A stretch of DNA of 14,697 bases from JBMNUL01 sp050946255 (GCA_050946255.1 JBMNUL010000056.1:1-14697); one strand, 5' to 3'. Shown: positions 1 to 8,049, counted from the first letter of the stretch. The notes: a model not told the origin generated them from the letters alone. A program made the numbers and translations.

Positions 1-963
1 CTTCATGCTCTGGACTGTGGAGGTATCGAAGCTGGAGATGTCCAGTTCATCGAGGGAAGTGCACCCGCTGAACATCTCCCGCATGCCTTCCTTTCCCTTG
101 TAGTCATACCAATCGCGGGATGTGTGCTCTGTGGTGCACACCTTCGAAGTGTCGAAGTTGGAGAGGTTGAGCGTTTCCAACGACTTGCAATTTTTGAACA
201 TCCTGTCAAACCCGCCGCCATAATATGCTCCTTCAACCTTCGAGGTGTCGAAGTTGGAGAGATCGAGCGAGGTTAGACCTGAGCAGCCATAGAACATTTC
301 GTTCATTGCCGTCACGTTCGAGGTGTCGAAGTTGGAGAGATCGAGCGAGGTGAGGCCCGAGCAGCCCATGAACATGCCCTCCATGCCTCCGTACCAGTAG
401 TAAAAACTGACATTGGATGTATCGAAGCTGGAGAGATCGATCGAGGTGAGACCGGAACATCCAGCGAACATACGGTTCATTCCGAGAGCATTATGCGTAT
501 CCCATTTGGACACATCAAGCTGGGTCACACCAGAGCAGCCTTGGAACATCTCGTCGAATCCGCCCATGTACCATCCAGCACGCACATTGGACACATCCCA
601 GTTCGATACATCGATTTCCTTCAATTTATGGCAGCCGTAGAACATCGATCCCATCGACCTGACGTTCTTGGTATTGAAATGCGACACATCGAGATTCTCG
701 AGGTTACCGTCTCCCCTGAACATGTAGCACATGTCGGTGACGCTGGATGTGTCGAATTTTTCTCCAAAGGTGATGCTCTTGATATTCCAGCACGCTTCGA
801 ACATCCAGTCCATTTCCCGGACTTTAGAAGTATCCCAATTGGTCAAATCAATCGACTTCAACTGGTAGCATTCATAGAACATTTCTTCCATGCTGGTGAC
901 ATTGGACGTGTCGAAGCTTGAGACATCAAGGGATGTAATTCCCCTGCAGCTCCTGAACATTGC
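1..963 (-). repeat. DUF285/BspA-like repeat array in the giant adhesin (PARCEL-type DNA repeat)
   Basis: Eleven units beginning MFxxC (or MFRGDG in one unit) are visible before the window edge, with Met codons ending at 960, 882, 804, 723, 645, 549, 471, 375, 297, 201 and 75. The consensus is MFxGCSGLTSLDLSNFDTSNV. The basic unit is 26 residues (78 bp), but several units carry 6-16 extra residues after the FDTSNV motif. At the DNA level a 33-bp stretch at 241-273 recurs identically at 319-351. The codons for FDTS form short palindromes of the CTTCGA-N4-TCGAAG type, as described for palindromic amphipathic repeat coding elements (PARCEL) that encode DUF285 repeats. Confidence 0.9.
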
Positions 964-3900
964 CTGCATGCTTCTCACATTGGATGTGTCTATATTCTCC
1001 AGACCTTCGACCGTTTTTATTTCTTCCAGATTTGAGAACCACCAAGCGGTGTTATTGGGCTTGAGCTTGTCCTTGATCACGACTCTCTTCACGTCGTCTG
1101 ACCTGGTATGCCACCCTGGCATGTTGTTGCCCCAGGTGTATGCATAGTAGTAGTTATTCTCGAATCCTGTATAGATCGTGCCGGAATAAGTGTTGTTCTC
1201 GCAGTCCGTTATGGTCTGCCCAGCCGTGTCGGTGGTCACATTTTCCTGCGTGGAACGGATGAACAGCAGGGTGCCAGCCTCATATGTATCCCCTGTGGTG
1301 GTGGTCACATCGGAATCGAGCAGGACTGCATAGGCCGTGCCGGTTCCAGCATCTGTGGAAAGCGGGGACAACTTGGAGCCCACTGTCCCTGACATGGTTG
1401 TTGCAGTCGCCCTTAGCGTTCCATCTCCGGAGTCCTCCCCCTCTTTTGAGACCTGCCTCTCCACCTCCAGGGTCTCCGGATTCCTGACCGAAAGCATGTA
1501 GTCAGGACAATCCTCGGCAGAGTCGACCGCAGCTTCGCTGGAAACTTCGGCAGCGTCAGAAGATTCAGCTGAGGAACTGACGGAACCCGAATTGACCTGG
1601 GTGTCCACAGAATCCCCTACCACATTGGAGGTTGCCAGGGCTTTTCCGCCTGATGGCGCCGCCACCGCTTCATCTTCGTTGTCGAACTGGAGGAAGGTGC
1701 TCTTTGCAGTCGTGGTGTTCTGGGCGTCTGTGATCGTGTAATCGAGATAGTAGGGAATGGACTCCCCTTCGGGGGCTGTGAGCTTGATCTTGAAGGTGAA
1801 CTTCTGGTTGGGGTTGTACCCATTTCCAGTGTTGTCCACTGCAAATTTCTGAATCGCAAGAGAACCGGGGGCTTTCTTGTTCACGAAGGTGGGAACATCG
1901 TTGTCCACATACCAGTTGCCGCTCGAGCTGCTCTTGTACACATTAGAGGAATCGATGCCCAACTCGCCATCGGACCCACCGGAAACGATCACGCGGTAGT
2001 AGAAGACGGCGGAAGTGTACTCGATGTCGCTGCCATCTACGGTGTAGTAGCCATCGCTGCCGAGAACGGCTCCCTCCGGCACGTCCTCCTTTGCGGCATA
2101 TATGAACGTCTTGTCGGAGAAAGTGCCATCGCCATTGTCGAGGTCGTCCTGAGTGTACTTGATCGTGGGGAACTGAATGTCGCCGTCGGCATCGTTTGTC
2201 GCTTGAAGCGGGGTATCGGTAACCGTTGTGGTGGCCCCACCGTTCTCGTCAAGGTAAAGCTTGTTGCCATCCTCGTCGTAGAGGCTGAACGTGAATTCCC
2301 CTGCGGTCAGCGCATCACCGGACTTGAATTTCTTGAAAGCCGTGAAGCTCGTCGACCCTGTGGCGGTGTAGCTGTTGGAGAACGTGGGGGTATCCACCTG
2401 GTTGCCATCCGCATCCGTGTAGACGGCCGTGCAGGTCATCGTCCCGTCGCCGTTGTCGACTGGAGTTACCGTGGCCGTGTAAACGGTGCTGTCGTACTCC
2501 ATGCCCTTCATGCCGCCGTTGGTCTCGCTGATGGTGTAGGTATAGGTTTTCCCGTTGTCGTCACCATCGAACTTGATTGCACCGAACCTGACAGCTCCAT
2601 CGGCATCGTTGGTGGCAGCTGCCACCATATTTCCACTGGAGTCCCTGAGCTCGAAACGGAACATGTTGGCCTTGGTCGGGGCCCCGGAGAGCTTCTTGGA
2701 AGCCGAGAAGCTGACTGCTCCCTTGGTCTTGTACACATTGTTGAACGTGGCCGTATTGTCCCTGTTCGAATAGATCTTCCCAGAAGCAGAATCCGTGTCC
2801 GCATTGTAGCCGGGGGTGTCTTCCTCAACGACCTTGTATGTGGTGCCCTTTGGAAGGTCTATCAATGTGGCGGTCTGATCGGCTTGGATCTTTATGGTCT
2901 GGCCATTGGAGAAAGTTCCCGTTGAGACCTCGTTGCCATCTGCATCGGTGATCTTGTAGCTCACCTGGTCGAGGAAATCGCTGCCGTCTGCGTTGGCAAG
3001 GTTGATGGTGAAGGAGAACTCCTGTCCGTCGCATGCGCTCGTGGTGTTCTCGACGGTCTTGGAGATATTGAGGTCGCCATAGGGATGATAGGTGTTGACG
3101 ATGTTGGCGGTCACGTTCCCGTCGGAGTCCTCAGTGCTGGTCACGCTCGAGTTGTAATCCTCTGCGAACTCGAGAACCGTGTAATTGTACTCGACTCCCT
3201 GGTCATGGTAGCGGGGAAGCCCTGTGAAGCTGTAGTTCCAGTTGCCGCTCTCATCTGCCCTGATGGTCTTCGACTTGTAGTAATTGCCGTCGCGCATCAA
3301 AGTCACGGTGACACTGCTCGGACGCAGGTCCGGAGTATCTTCGGCCCAGGTCTTGGACCCGGAGACCTCAACGGTATCGGGAACATGCTTGTTGATGAGG
3401 GAAATGGTCCCGTCGGAGTTGTAGGAGATTCCCTGGGAATACCCCTCGGGAACATCTTCTACGAACGTGTAGTGATAGGGAGTACCGCTTGAATCCCTGT
3501 ATGCAAGGCCCTTGAACGTTGCCACCCATGCTTCGCTCTCATAGGAAAGCGAGGACCCAGCTGAGTCCGCAGTTCCATCAAGTGTCACAGCCTTGCCGGT
3601 ATCCACGCCGTTCTGATAGAGATGGACGGTCACCGAAGATGGTCTGATGCCGTCGTTGTCGTCGGAGTCGTCCCAGGTCTTGGTAACGGACAAGTCGTAG
3701 TTCTTGAGACCGACCTTGGTGTAATCGTGCCTGAGGAGACCCGTGGTAGTCCCCGTGCCGCCGGTAGTGGAGTCCGCGGCCGTGCAGTACATGTAGACGT
3801 TGTTGTATGCATGCGCTCCGTCTGGATCGGAGCTGGAACCTCCAGCGCTCTTGGCGATGTACTGCTGGGCCTCGTCGTTTGAGGGGGCGATCATATTGAG

Positions 3901-6900
3901 GTACGCCGATACCGTTCCGCCAGGTTCGAGGACGAAATCTGTGCCGTCGGCTTTCTTGGAGCAGTCTATTGCAACCACTGTGACCTTGGACATGTCATCG
4001 GGCGGAGTCGTCGACCAGATATCCGTATTTCCAAGGTCCCCCGCTTCAGAAGTGCGGTCCTTGCCATTGTCAGTTGACTCGATTGGGATGTCGGAGGTTG
4101 AGTAGTAGACGACTGGATCGATTCCCATCCTCTCCAGAGACGAGACATCGACGCTTGCCAGGGTACCCTTCCACTGGGTGTCCCCATAATCCGCTTTGTC
4201 CGAGGAGGGCACGTATCCATCGATCTTGTCGTACAGCACGATGCCGGACATCTCGGTATGAAGACTTGCAGTGGCCGAGAGACGGTACATGTAGTCGCCT
4301 CCCGTGTATGCAACGAGTTCCTTGTCGTCGGTCCCATGGGACCCGGTCACACCTGTGCCCCAATACCCGTCGTTGTTGACCATCACTTTCTTGGAGAGCT
4401 CTGCCACCGTGTAGTTGAGGTTGCTTACCTCAGTTGAAGCGCCAGCGTACACGAAGGCGGGCTTGTCGGTGGTGGAGTCCAGATCGGTCATGGCGGCCTT
4501 TTCCGTATCATCCGCGAAAGCCGTCTGCGTGACCGTGTTGTTGCCATCGGGGGAGTCAGGCTCGCCGGCATAGTTCTCAACGGTGCCCAGCACGTCGTTG
4601 CCGCTCTCGTAAGAGATCACGTTGTGAAGCTCGTTGCCGTAGTCCCTCATCAGGTCGAACGGGTAGGTTGCCTCGAAGGTGATGTATGGGTCGTCCTCCA
4701 CATAGCCAACTTGCGAATCCTGATAGGAACGGAAGGGCATTGGGGTGAGGTCCGCCTTGACCACGAGCAGGGTGCGGCCTGTTCCCTTGTAATCCTGGAT
4801 CGTGTAGACATCCGTGATGGAGTCTGCCGCGCGCATCTTCACAGTACTGATGTCGGGAGTCACTCCCTTTGGCAGCAAGTCGTACCAAGTGCAGGATGTA
4901 TCCGCCGGAATGTCCCCGTTCTCAACTGCGTTCTTCCAAATGTCCAGGTCGTTGACGTTCGAGATCTCCCTGACCTTGGAGCTGTACTGGATTCTCACAA
5001 CTTGGTTGTCGTAATCGACTGTCTGGCTGGCATCTTTGCTGGGTATCGCCTTGATCAGCTCCGAATATCCGCATAGCCTGTCGGTGCCGCTGCCATCCAT
5101 GGTGAAGATGGTGTCCCCATCCTGGGTGGCGGTCATCTCATCGCTGTTGGTCAAGAACGTCGTGGGAGAGGTCTGGTTCTCCAGAGCGGACTGCGCTATC
5201 TCCTTTACCTTTTCAGTGGGATGAAGGGTGACGCTCGGGATCACGTAGGCATCGGCTATTGCGGCAACGAACTCGCCGTCGCCATCATCATCTTTGCCCG
5301 CTGTGACGGAGACACGGTACTTTGCCGTGTCAGAGGGAAGGGCCACGTCCTTTGTGCTGGCGCCATCGGTCCAGTCGACTTCCTGGGTGGAGATCACGTT
5401 CCCATTGGAATCCAGGGCCTCCACTGTGAACACCGGAATATGGGTGTAGTCAGAATCCTTCACATATCCGACGCCGTAGGTACCGCCGTTTGCATTAGCG
5501 TTTCCAGTCCAGATCTTCTGTCCGTTGTCATATACGACCTGGTTCTGATCGACGTCGGAGGCATCGTACTCCACGGCCTTCCAGATCGTCGGCCGCACCA
5601 GATGCAGGCTGTTGAAATCGAAGTCCTCCCCCACCTTGAGCTGGATCTCATCTGAATCGATGCGCTCCTTGTATGTGAGGTCGCCATCTTCGATCGTCAT
5701 CGTGACGTCGTTCTTGCCGAAGTCCTCGATGTCCTTTCCGTCGGCACCAGCCTCCTCGGTCCATGGGAGCAGATACCCGCGGATGTACTGCACGAAATCG
5801 GCGTTCACGTCCGTGTTCTTGTAGGCGATCTTGTTCAGGGCATCGGGATAGATTCCCCAGCAGCCAGTCCATCCATTGATGCCGGCCCTCGAACCATAGT
5901 CGGTATGAGTGGTGTAGTAGGAGTTGTCGTCTGCGCCCCACTTCTCATGGTAGAAATGCCCAGAGGGGTAAACACCTTGCGGAGTGTGGTAGAAGAAGTT
6001 GAACTTTGCGGAGTTCGATGCAGTGGTGGTTGTTCCGTCATCTGTCTGAACGCAAGTCCAAGTTGCGTCGTTGGAAAGCTCGTAGCTGGTGTCTGCCTTG
6101 AACTGCGAGAACGGGTATGCCACCTTTACATATTCGTACTGTGTGGTGTTGTCTCGCTTCCAGACGTTGGACTCCTCGGTTCCGCTTTCCCCAGAGACTA
6201 TGAAGCTGTTGCACGGCACTGTCTCTCCGCCTTCGGTCATCGTCGTGGACGGCGAGTCGGTCCAGCTCATGGAGTAGTTGGTGTTCCCAGTGTGATACGC
6301 ATACGTGCACCAGGTGGCCACGAGGAACTTTGTCTCGTCCTTGTACTCATCCGGGATGGTCACGCCCTGCTTCTCCAGCTCGGCAGCGCTGTAGGTGCGG
6401 TAATTGTAGTGATACTTGTTCGCAGAGGTTACTTCCTCATGGGTGTCGACCCGGGCGGTAATCGAATTGCTGGTGGCATCCAATGTATTGCCGGCATTCG
6501 TGATGACATTGACGGTGGCGGTGAGAGGCGACGAATCCTGCATGTCCACGACCTCGGACGGCAAGACATTCTCGTAGGACAGCTGAATCGAGACCTGGGT
6601 GGCGGCGGACATGTCACGGGTGTTGGTGAGGATGTAATACCCACCGTTCTCATCGTCCACGAAGGACCAGTTGAATTCCGTACGGGTGGAAGGCGCCTCC
6701 GCCAGAGGGAGGACAAGGTTATCGCAATAATTACCGTTGCGGTCCTTGAATATATGTGCGGGAATCTTCACCGTGATATCGCCGGCGCCGTAGTCATGCT
6801 CTCCATATAGGGCGAACTCGATCTGAGCCGTAAAGGTCTGCTCGGAATTGTCGGTGGGCTTCTTTGTGAGAGATGCGTAGGTGCTACCGGTATCGGTATC

Positions 6901-7566
6901 CTTCAGCATCCAACCTATGTAGGTGTAGCCGATATAGGTTCCGTCGCCCCAATTCCCAAGTGTCCTGTACTTTCCATTGCCGGTTTCAAGTTGCGACTGA
7001 TTGCCATTTCCGCTGGTAACCGTGCACGTGAGGTTGTCGGCGCCACCGTTGCTGATGTCGCGGACGTCCGCGAGTTCGTTATCGTTATCGGCAACGCCGA
7101 GGAAGCTGGAATTGGCCTCGGTACTGGAAGACGAGTTGGAAGTGGAAGCACTGGAAGAGCTGGAGCCACCGGTCGAGGCGGAGCTGGAAGAGCTCTGGCT
7201 AGAGCTTGATTCGCCAGAATTCTGAGTCGAGCCGTTTTTGGTTGCAGCAGAATCGGATTGGGAGCCATCGGTTTGCGCCGCGCTGGAATCGGAAGTGGAC
7301 TGAACCCCCGATTCGCCCCCTCCTGAGGTTTCCGTACTACCGTCAGTCAAGCTTTCGGCCTGCGACTGTGTCGACGCTTCAGACCCTATGTCGGCAACTG
7401 CCGCAGTCGGCGCCAAAGATATCACAAGCACCAGCGTGCAGAAGCAGGAGAAGATCTTCTTCCCGAACTTCGAGGCACTGTGTCTGTGTCTTTGCGACCC
7501 ACGCCCCTTTGTTTTTCCAGAAACTACATGATTGTCTTCATTTTCCTTGCTATCCCCGAAAGACAT
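1..7566 (-). CDS. Giant secreted adhesin with Cna-B/pilin-type stalk domains and DUF285 (BspA-like) repeats, C-terminus beyond window
   Basis: The frame is open from ATG 7566 to the window edge (2522 codons, no stop), so the protein is partial. The start is supported by GGGAG at 7575-7579 and an in-frame stop just upstream. Residues 1-58 are a signal peptide with a long basic N-region and a likely AVA|D cleavage site. Residues 59-155 are Ser/Thr/Asn-rich. Residues about 163-1287 are unassigned adhesin-like sequence with a YDLLPKGV motif like that of fimbrial isopeptide D2 domains. Cna-B domains lie at about 1288-1393 and 1397-1493. Pilin-type (Spy0128-like) domains lie at about 1497-1612, 1614-1733 and 1735-1898. 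A truncated stalk domain occupies 1901-1965, followed by a Ser/Ala linker (1966-2062), a preamble with GTGTAYAV (2072-2185) and DUF285 repeats from about 2186 onward. It is probably a wall-anchored adhesin. Its anchor (LPXTG or CWB2) is not visible, and its ligand cannot be predicted. Confidence 0.93.
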   Translation of the reverse strand, partial: MSFGDSKENEDNHVVSGKTKGRGSQRHRHSASKFGKKIFSCFCTLVLVISLAPTAAVADIGSEASTQSQAESLTDGSTETSGGGESGVQSTSDSSAAQTDGSQSDSAATKNGSTQNSGESSSSQSSSSSASTGGSSSSSASTSNSSSSTEANSSFLGVADNDNELADVRDISNGGADNLTCTVTSGNGNQSQLETGNGKYRTLGNWGDGTYIGYTYIGWMLKDTDTGSTYASLTKKPTDNSEQTFTAQIEFALYGEHDYGAGDITVKIPAHIFKDRNGNYCDNLVLPLAEAPSTRTEFNWSFVDDENGGYYILTNTRDMSAATQVSIQLSYENVLPSEVVDMQDSSPLTATVNVITNAGNTLDATSNSITARVDTHEEVTSANKYHYNYRTYSAAELEKQGVTIPDEYKDETKFLVATWCTYAYHTGNTNYSMSWTDSPSTTMTEGGETVPCNSFIVSGESGTEESNVWKRDNTTQYEYVKVAYPFSQFKADTSYELSNDATWTCVQTDDGTTTTASNSAKFNFFYHTPQGVYPSGHFYHEKWGADDNSYYTTHTDYGSRAGINGWTGCWGIYPDALNKIAYKNTDVNADFVQYIRGYLLPWTEEAGADGKDIEDFGKNDVTMTIEDGDLTYKERIDSDEIQLKVGEDFDFNSLHLVRPTIWKAVEYDASDVDQNQVVYDNGQKIWTGNANANGGTYGVGYVKDSDYTHIPVFTVEALDSNGNVISTQEVDWTDGASTKDVALPSDTAKYRVSVTAGKDDDGDGEFVAAIADAYVIPSVTLHPTEKVKEIAQSALENQTSPTTFLTNSDEMTATQDGDTIFTMDGSGTDRLCGYSELIKAIPSKDASQTVDYDNQVVRIQYSSKVREISNVNDLDIWKNAVENGDIPADTSCTWYDLLPKGVTPDISTVKMRAADSITDVYTIQDYKGTGRTLLVVKADLTPMPFRSYQDSQVGYVEDDPYITFEATYPFDLMRDYGNELHNVISYESGNDVLGTVENYAGEPDSPDGNNTVTQTAFADDTEKAAMTDLDSTTDKPAFVYAGASTEVSNLNYTVAELSKKVMVNNDGYWGTGVTGSHGTDDKELVAYTGGDYMYRLSATASLHTEMSGIVLYDKIDGYVPSSDKADYGDTQWKGTLASVDVSSLERMGIDPVVYYSTSDIPIESTDNGKDRTSEAGDLGNTDIWSTTPPDDMSKVTVVAIDCSKKADGTDFVLEPGGTVSAYLNMIAPSNDEAQQYIAKSAGGSSSDPDGAHAYNNVYMYCTAADSTTGGTGTTTGLLRHDYTKVGLKNYDLSVTKTWDDSDDNDGIRPSSVTVHLYQNGVDTGKAVTLDGTADSAGSSLSYESEAWVATFKGLAYRDSSGTPYHYTFVEDVPEGYSQGISYNSDGTISLINKHVPDTVEVSGSKTWAEDTPDLRPSSVTVTLMRDGNYYKSKTIRADESGNWNYSFTGLPRYHDQGVEYNYTVLEFAEDYNSSVTSTEDSDGNVTANIVNTYHPYGDLNISKTVENTTSACDGQEFSFTINLANADGSDFLDQVSYKITDADGNEVSTGTFSNGQTIKIQADQTATLIDLPKGTTYKVVEEDTPGYNADTDSASGKIYSNRDNTATFNNVYKTKGAVSFSASKKLSGAPTKANMFRFELRDSSGNMVAAATNDADGAVRFGAIKFDGDDNGKTYTYTISETNGGMKGMEYDSTVYTATVTPVDNGDGTMTCTAVYTDADGNQVDTPTFSNSYTATGSTSFTAFKKFKSGDALTAGEFTFSLYDEDGNKLYLDENGGATTTVTDTPLQATNDADGDIQFPTIKYTQDDLDNGDGTFSDKTFIYAAKEDVPEGAVLGSDGYYTVDGSDIEYTSAVFYYRVIVSGGSDGELGIDSSNVYKSSSSGNWYVDNDVPTFVNKKAPGSLAIQKFAVDNTGNGYNPNQKFTFKIKLTAPEGESIPYYLDYTITDAQNTTTAKSTFLQFDNEDEAVAAPSGGKALATSNVVGDSVDTQVNSGSVSSSAESSDAAEVSSEAAVDSAEDCPDYMLSVRNPETLEVERQVSKEGEDSGDGTLRATATTMSGTVGSKLSPLSTDAGTGTAYAVLLDSDVTTTTGDTYEAGTLLFIRSTQENVTTDTAGQTITDCENNTYSGTIYTGFENNYYYAYTWGNNMPGWHTRSDDVKRVVIKDKLKPNNTAWWFSNLEEIKTVEGLENIDTSNVRSMQAMFRSCRGITSLDVSSFDTSNVTSMEEMFYECYQLKSIDLTNWDTSKVREMDWMFEACWNIKSITFGEKFDTSSVTDMCYMFRGDGNLENLDVSHFNTKNVRSMGSMFYGCHKLKEIDVSNWDVSNVRAGWYMGGFDEMFQGCSGVTQLDVSKWDTHNALGMNRMFAGCSGLTSIDLSSFDTSNVSFYYWYGGMEGMFMGCSGLTSLDLSNFDTSNVTAMNEMFYGCSGLTSLDLSNFDTSKVEGAYYGGGFDRMFKNCKSLETLNLSNFDTSKVCTTEHTSRDWYDYKGKEGMREMFSGCTSLDELDISSFDTSTVQSMK
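961..1353 (-). other. Beta-rich preamble module preceding the DUF285 array
   Basis: Residues 2072-2202 run from GTGTAYAV through GTLLFIRS to VVIKDKLKPNN, WWF and the EGLENIDTS motif that opens the repeat array. The same order of motifs is found in the second surface protein at 13270-13668 (GTGTVYAV, NTLFFLRS, VLLDSIKPKS, GWF, EGLEKLDLS). The module is therefore a conserved N-cap of these repeat domains. It likely folds as a small beta domain that starts the solenoid (inferred). Confidence 0.7.
1869..3705 (-). other. Stalk region: two Cna-B and three pilin-type isopeptide domains
   Basis: Each of the five domains shows the Lys/Glu/Asn set expected of a self-forming isopeptide bond. Cna-B1 has K1296, E1370 and N1392; Cna-B2 has K1405, E1466 and N1491. 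The pilin-type domains have K1503/E1581/N1610, K1624/E1681/N1731 and K1745/E1827/N1896. Typical sequence marks are the KTW...RPSSVTV start of the Cna-B domains and the C-terminal FxNxY-like strand. Such domains form rigid, protease-resistant stalks in Gram-positive pilins and adhesins. The residue assignments are by motif reading, not by structure. Confidence 0.75.
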
Positions 7567-7574
7567 TGAAATCG

Positions 7575-7579
7575 CTCCC
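7575..7579 (-). promoter_or_regulatory. Ribosome binding site of the giant adhesin
   Basis: GGGAG on the minus strand, 8 nt before ATG 7566. It favours this ATG over the in-frame GTG at 7579-7581, which overlaps the site itself. Confidence 0.6.
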
Positions 7580-7629
7580 ACTAAGCTTTTCCCTTATCTT
7601 TTTTTGTGGAAATGCTTTTCAATTTATTT

Positions 7630-7678
7630 GACGGCCCACTCCGTCGCCATCCCCAGGCCTTCGCCACCTGAGTGATGG
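7630..7678 (-). promoter_or_regulatory. Structured leader of the adhesin mRNA (unassigned)
   Basis: On the minus strand two hairpins follow one another. The first has an outer stem CCATC/GATGG (7674-7678 with 7647-7651) enclosing an inner stem CAGG/CCTG (7667-7670 with 7654-7657). The second is GACGG-AGTGGG-CCGTC (7641-7645 with 7630-7634). An A-rich stretch and the ribosome binding site follow. No T-tract follows, so it is not an intrinsic terminator for this strand. I could not match it to a known riboswitch class. Confidence 0.35.
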
Positions 7679-7797
7679 ACATCAATTGAAAAAGATTTCC
7701 TATAAATCCCTGAATTAGAATAATAGTAGAGAACTTTCATAAACAAATGACTATTTTTTAAAAGACAATAATATCTATGCGAAATATACGATTCTAT

Positions 7798-7825
7798 AAA
7801 TTAGAGTTGCTAGATTTTGTTTCAA
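7798..7825 (-). promoter_or_regulatory. Possible promoter of the giant adhesin
   Basis: On the minus strand, TTGAAA (7825-7820) and TAATTT (7803-7798) are separated by 16 bp in AT-rich DNA. Transcription from here would give a leader of over 200 nt that includes the hairpins at 7630-7678. The -10 box is weak, and other AT-rich matches exist nearby. Confidence 0.3.
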
Positions 7826-7897
7826 TAGATTCCAATTCATCAGAAACGTAGAGCCACAGCATGTCGCACTGTAACCTTATAGATACATTCTTCAGTC

Positions 7898-7903
7898 TAT
7901 AAT
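7898..7903 (+). promoter_or_regulatory. Candidate -10 box for the M20-MFS operon
   Basis: A perfect TATAAT with no good -35 at 16-18 bp (CCTTAT at 7875-7880 is the best placed). A start near 7910 would leave a leader of about 140 nt containing both repeat copies at 7925 and 7983. A poor -35 next to dyads suggests a regulated promoter (inferred). Confidence 0.4.
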
Positions 7904-7924
7904 GCAATCAATGCGTATTTATTG

Positions 7925-7954
7925 CACTGCTGCGGTGTAGTGCCAATTTGGGAA
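7925..7954 (+). promoter_or_regulatory. Operator-like direct repeat, copy 1
   Basis: It contains CACTGCTGCGGTGTAG, then 9 bp, then GGGAA. The first 13 bp form a near-palindrome of the type CACYGC-N-GCRGTG with two mismatching positions. The copy also sits in a small hairpin GCACT/AGTGC (7924-7928 with 7939-7943). The second copy lies exactly 58 bp downstream. Confidence 0.45.
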
Positions 7955-7982
7955 CAGTGTGGGGGTCACTGACCATTATTTT

Positions 7983-8012
7983 CACTGCCGCGGTGTAGCC
8001 TTGACTCGGGAA
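7983..8012 (+). promoter_or_regulatory. Operator-like direct repeat, copy 2
   Basis: It contains CACTGCCGCGGTGTAG, then 9 bp, then GGGAA, and matches copy 1 at 22 of 30 positions. A further dyad, CAGTG/CACTG (7955-7959 with 7967-7971), lies between the two copies. The copy ends 37 bp before the M20 start codon, so binding here would block a transcript begun at the TATAAT box at 7898. Confidence 0.45.
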
Positions 8013-8049
8013 TGCCCGCAGATTACCGCCCTTAAGATGGGAGAGAAAT

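Larger units (their letters stand above)
7567..8049. other. Divergent intergenic region between adhesin and M20 peptidase
   Basis: No credible gene is seen here. The part next to the adhesin (7630-7678) is GC-rich and able to fold. The middle (about 7680-7920) is strikingly AT-rich compared with the rest of the window and should contain the promoters. The right part (7898-8049) holds a TATAAT box and a dense set of dyads and repeats before the M20 gene. Confidence 0.7.

Noticed and set aside
1..963. CRISPR-like or satellite array
   Set aside because: The regular 78-bp repeats are in frame and encode DUF285 units. There are no unique spacers of constant length between identical repeats.
2203..2925. 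240-codon open frame on the plus strand
   Set aside because: Antisense shadow of the pilin-type domains, whose sense translation is clearly protein-like.
5905..6810. 301-codon open frame on the plus strand
   Set aside because: It lies codon-aligned antisense to the giant adhesin and is open only because the sense strand avoids TTA, CTA and TCA codons. Its product shows no domain, and there is no ribosome binding site.
7206..7631. 141-codon plus-strand frame spanning the adhesin start
   Set aside because: Low-complexity product antisense to the Ser-rich linker and signal peptide, with no supporting start signal.
7903..8049. Tandem riboswitch (for example glycine-type) before the M20 gene
   Set aside because: The paired repeats suggested it, but no known aptamer core sequence could be recognised, so it is reported only as an unassigned regulatory region.
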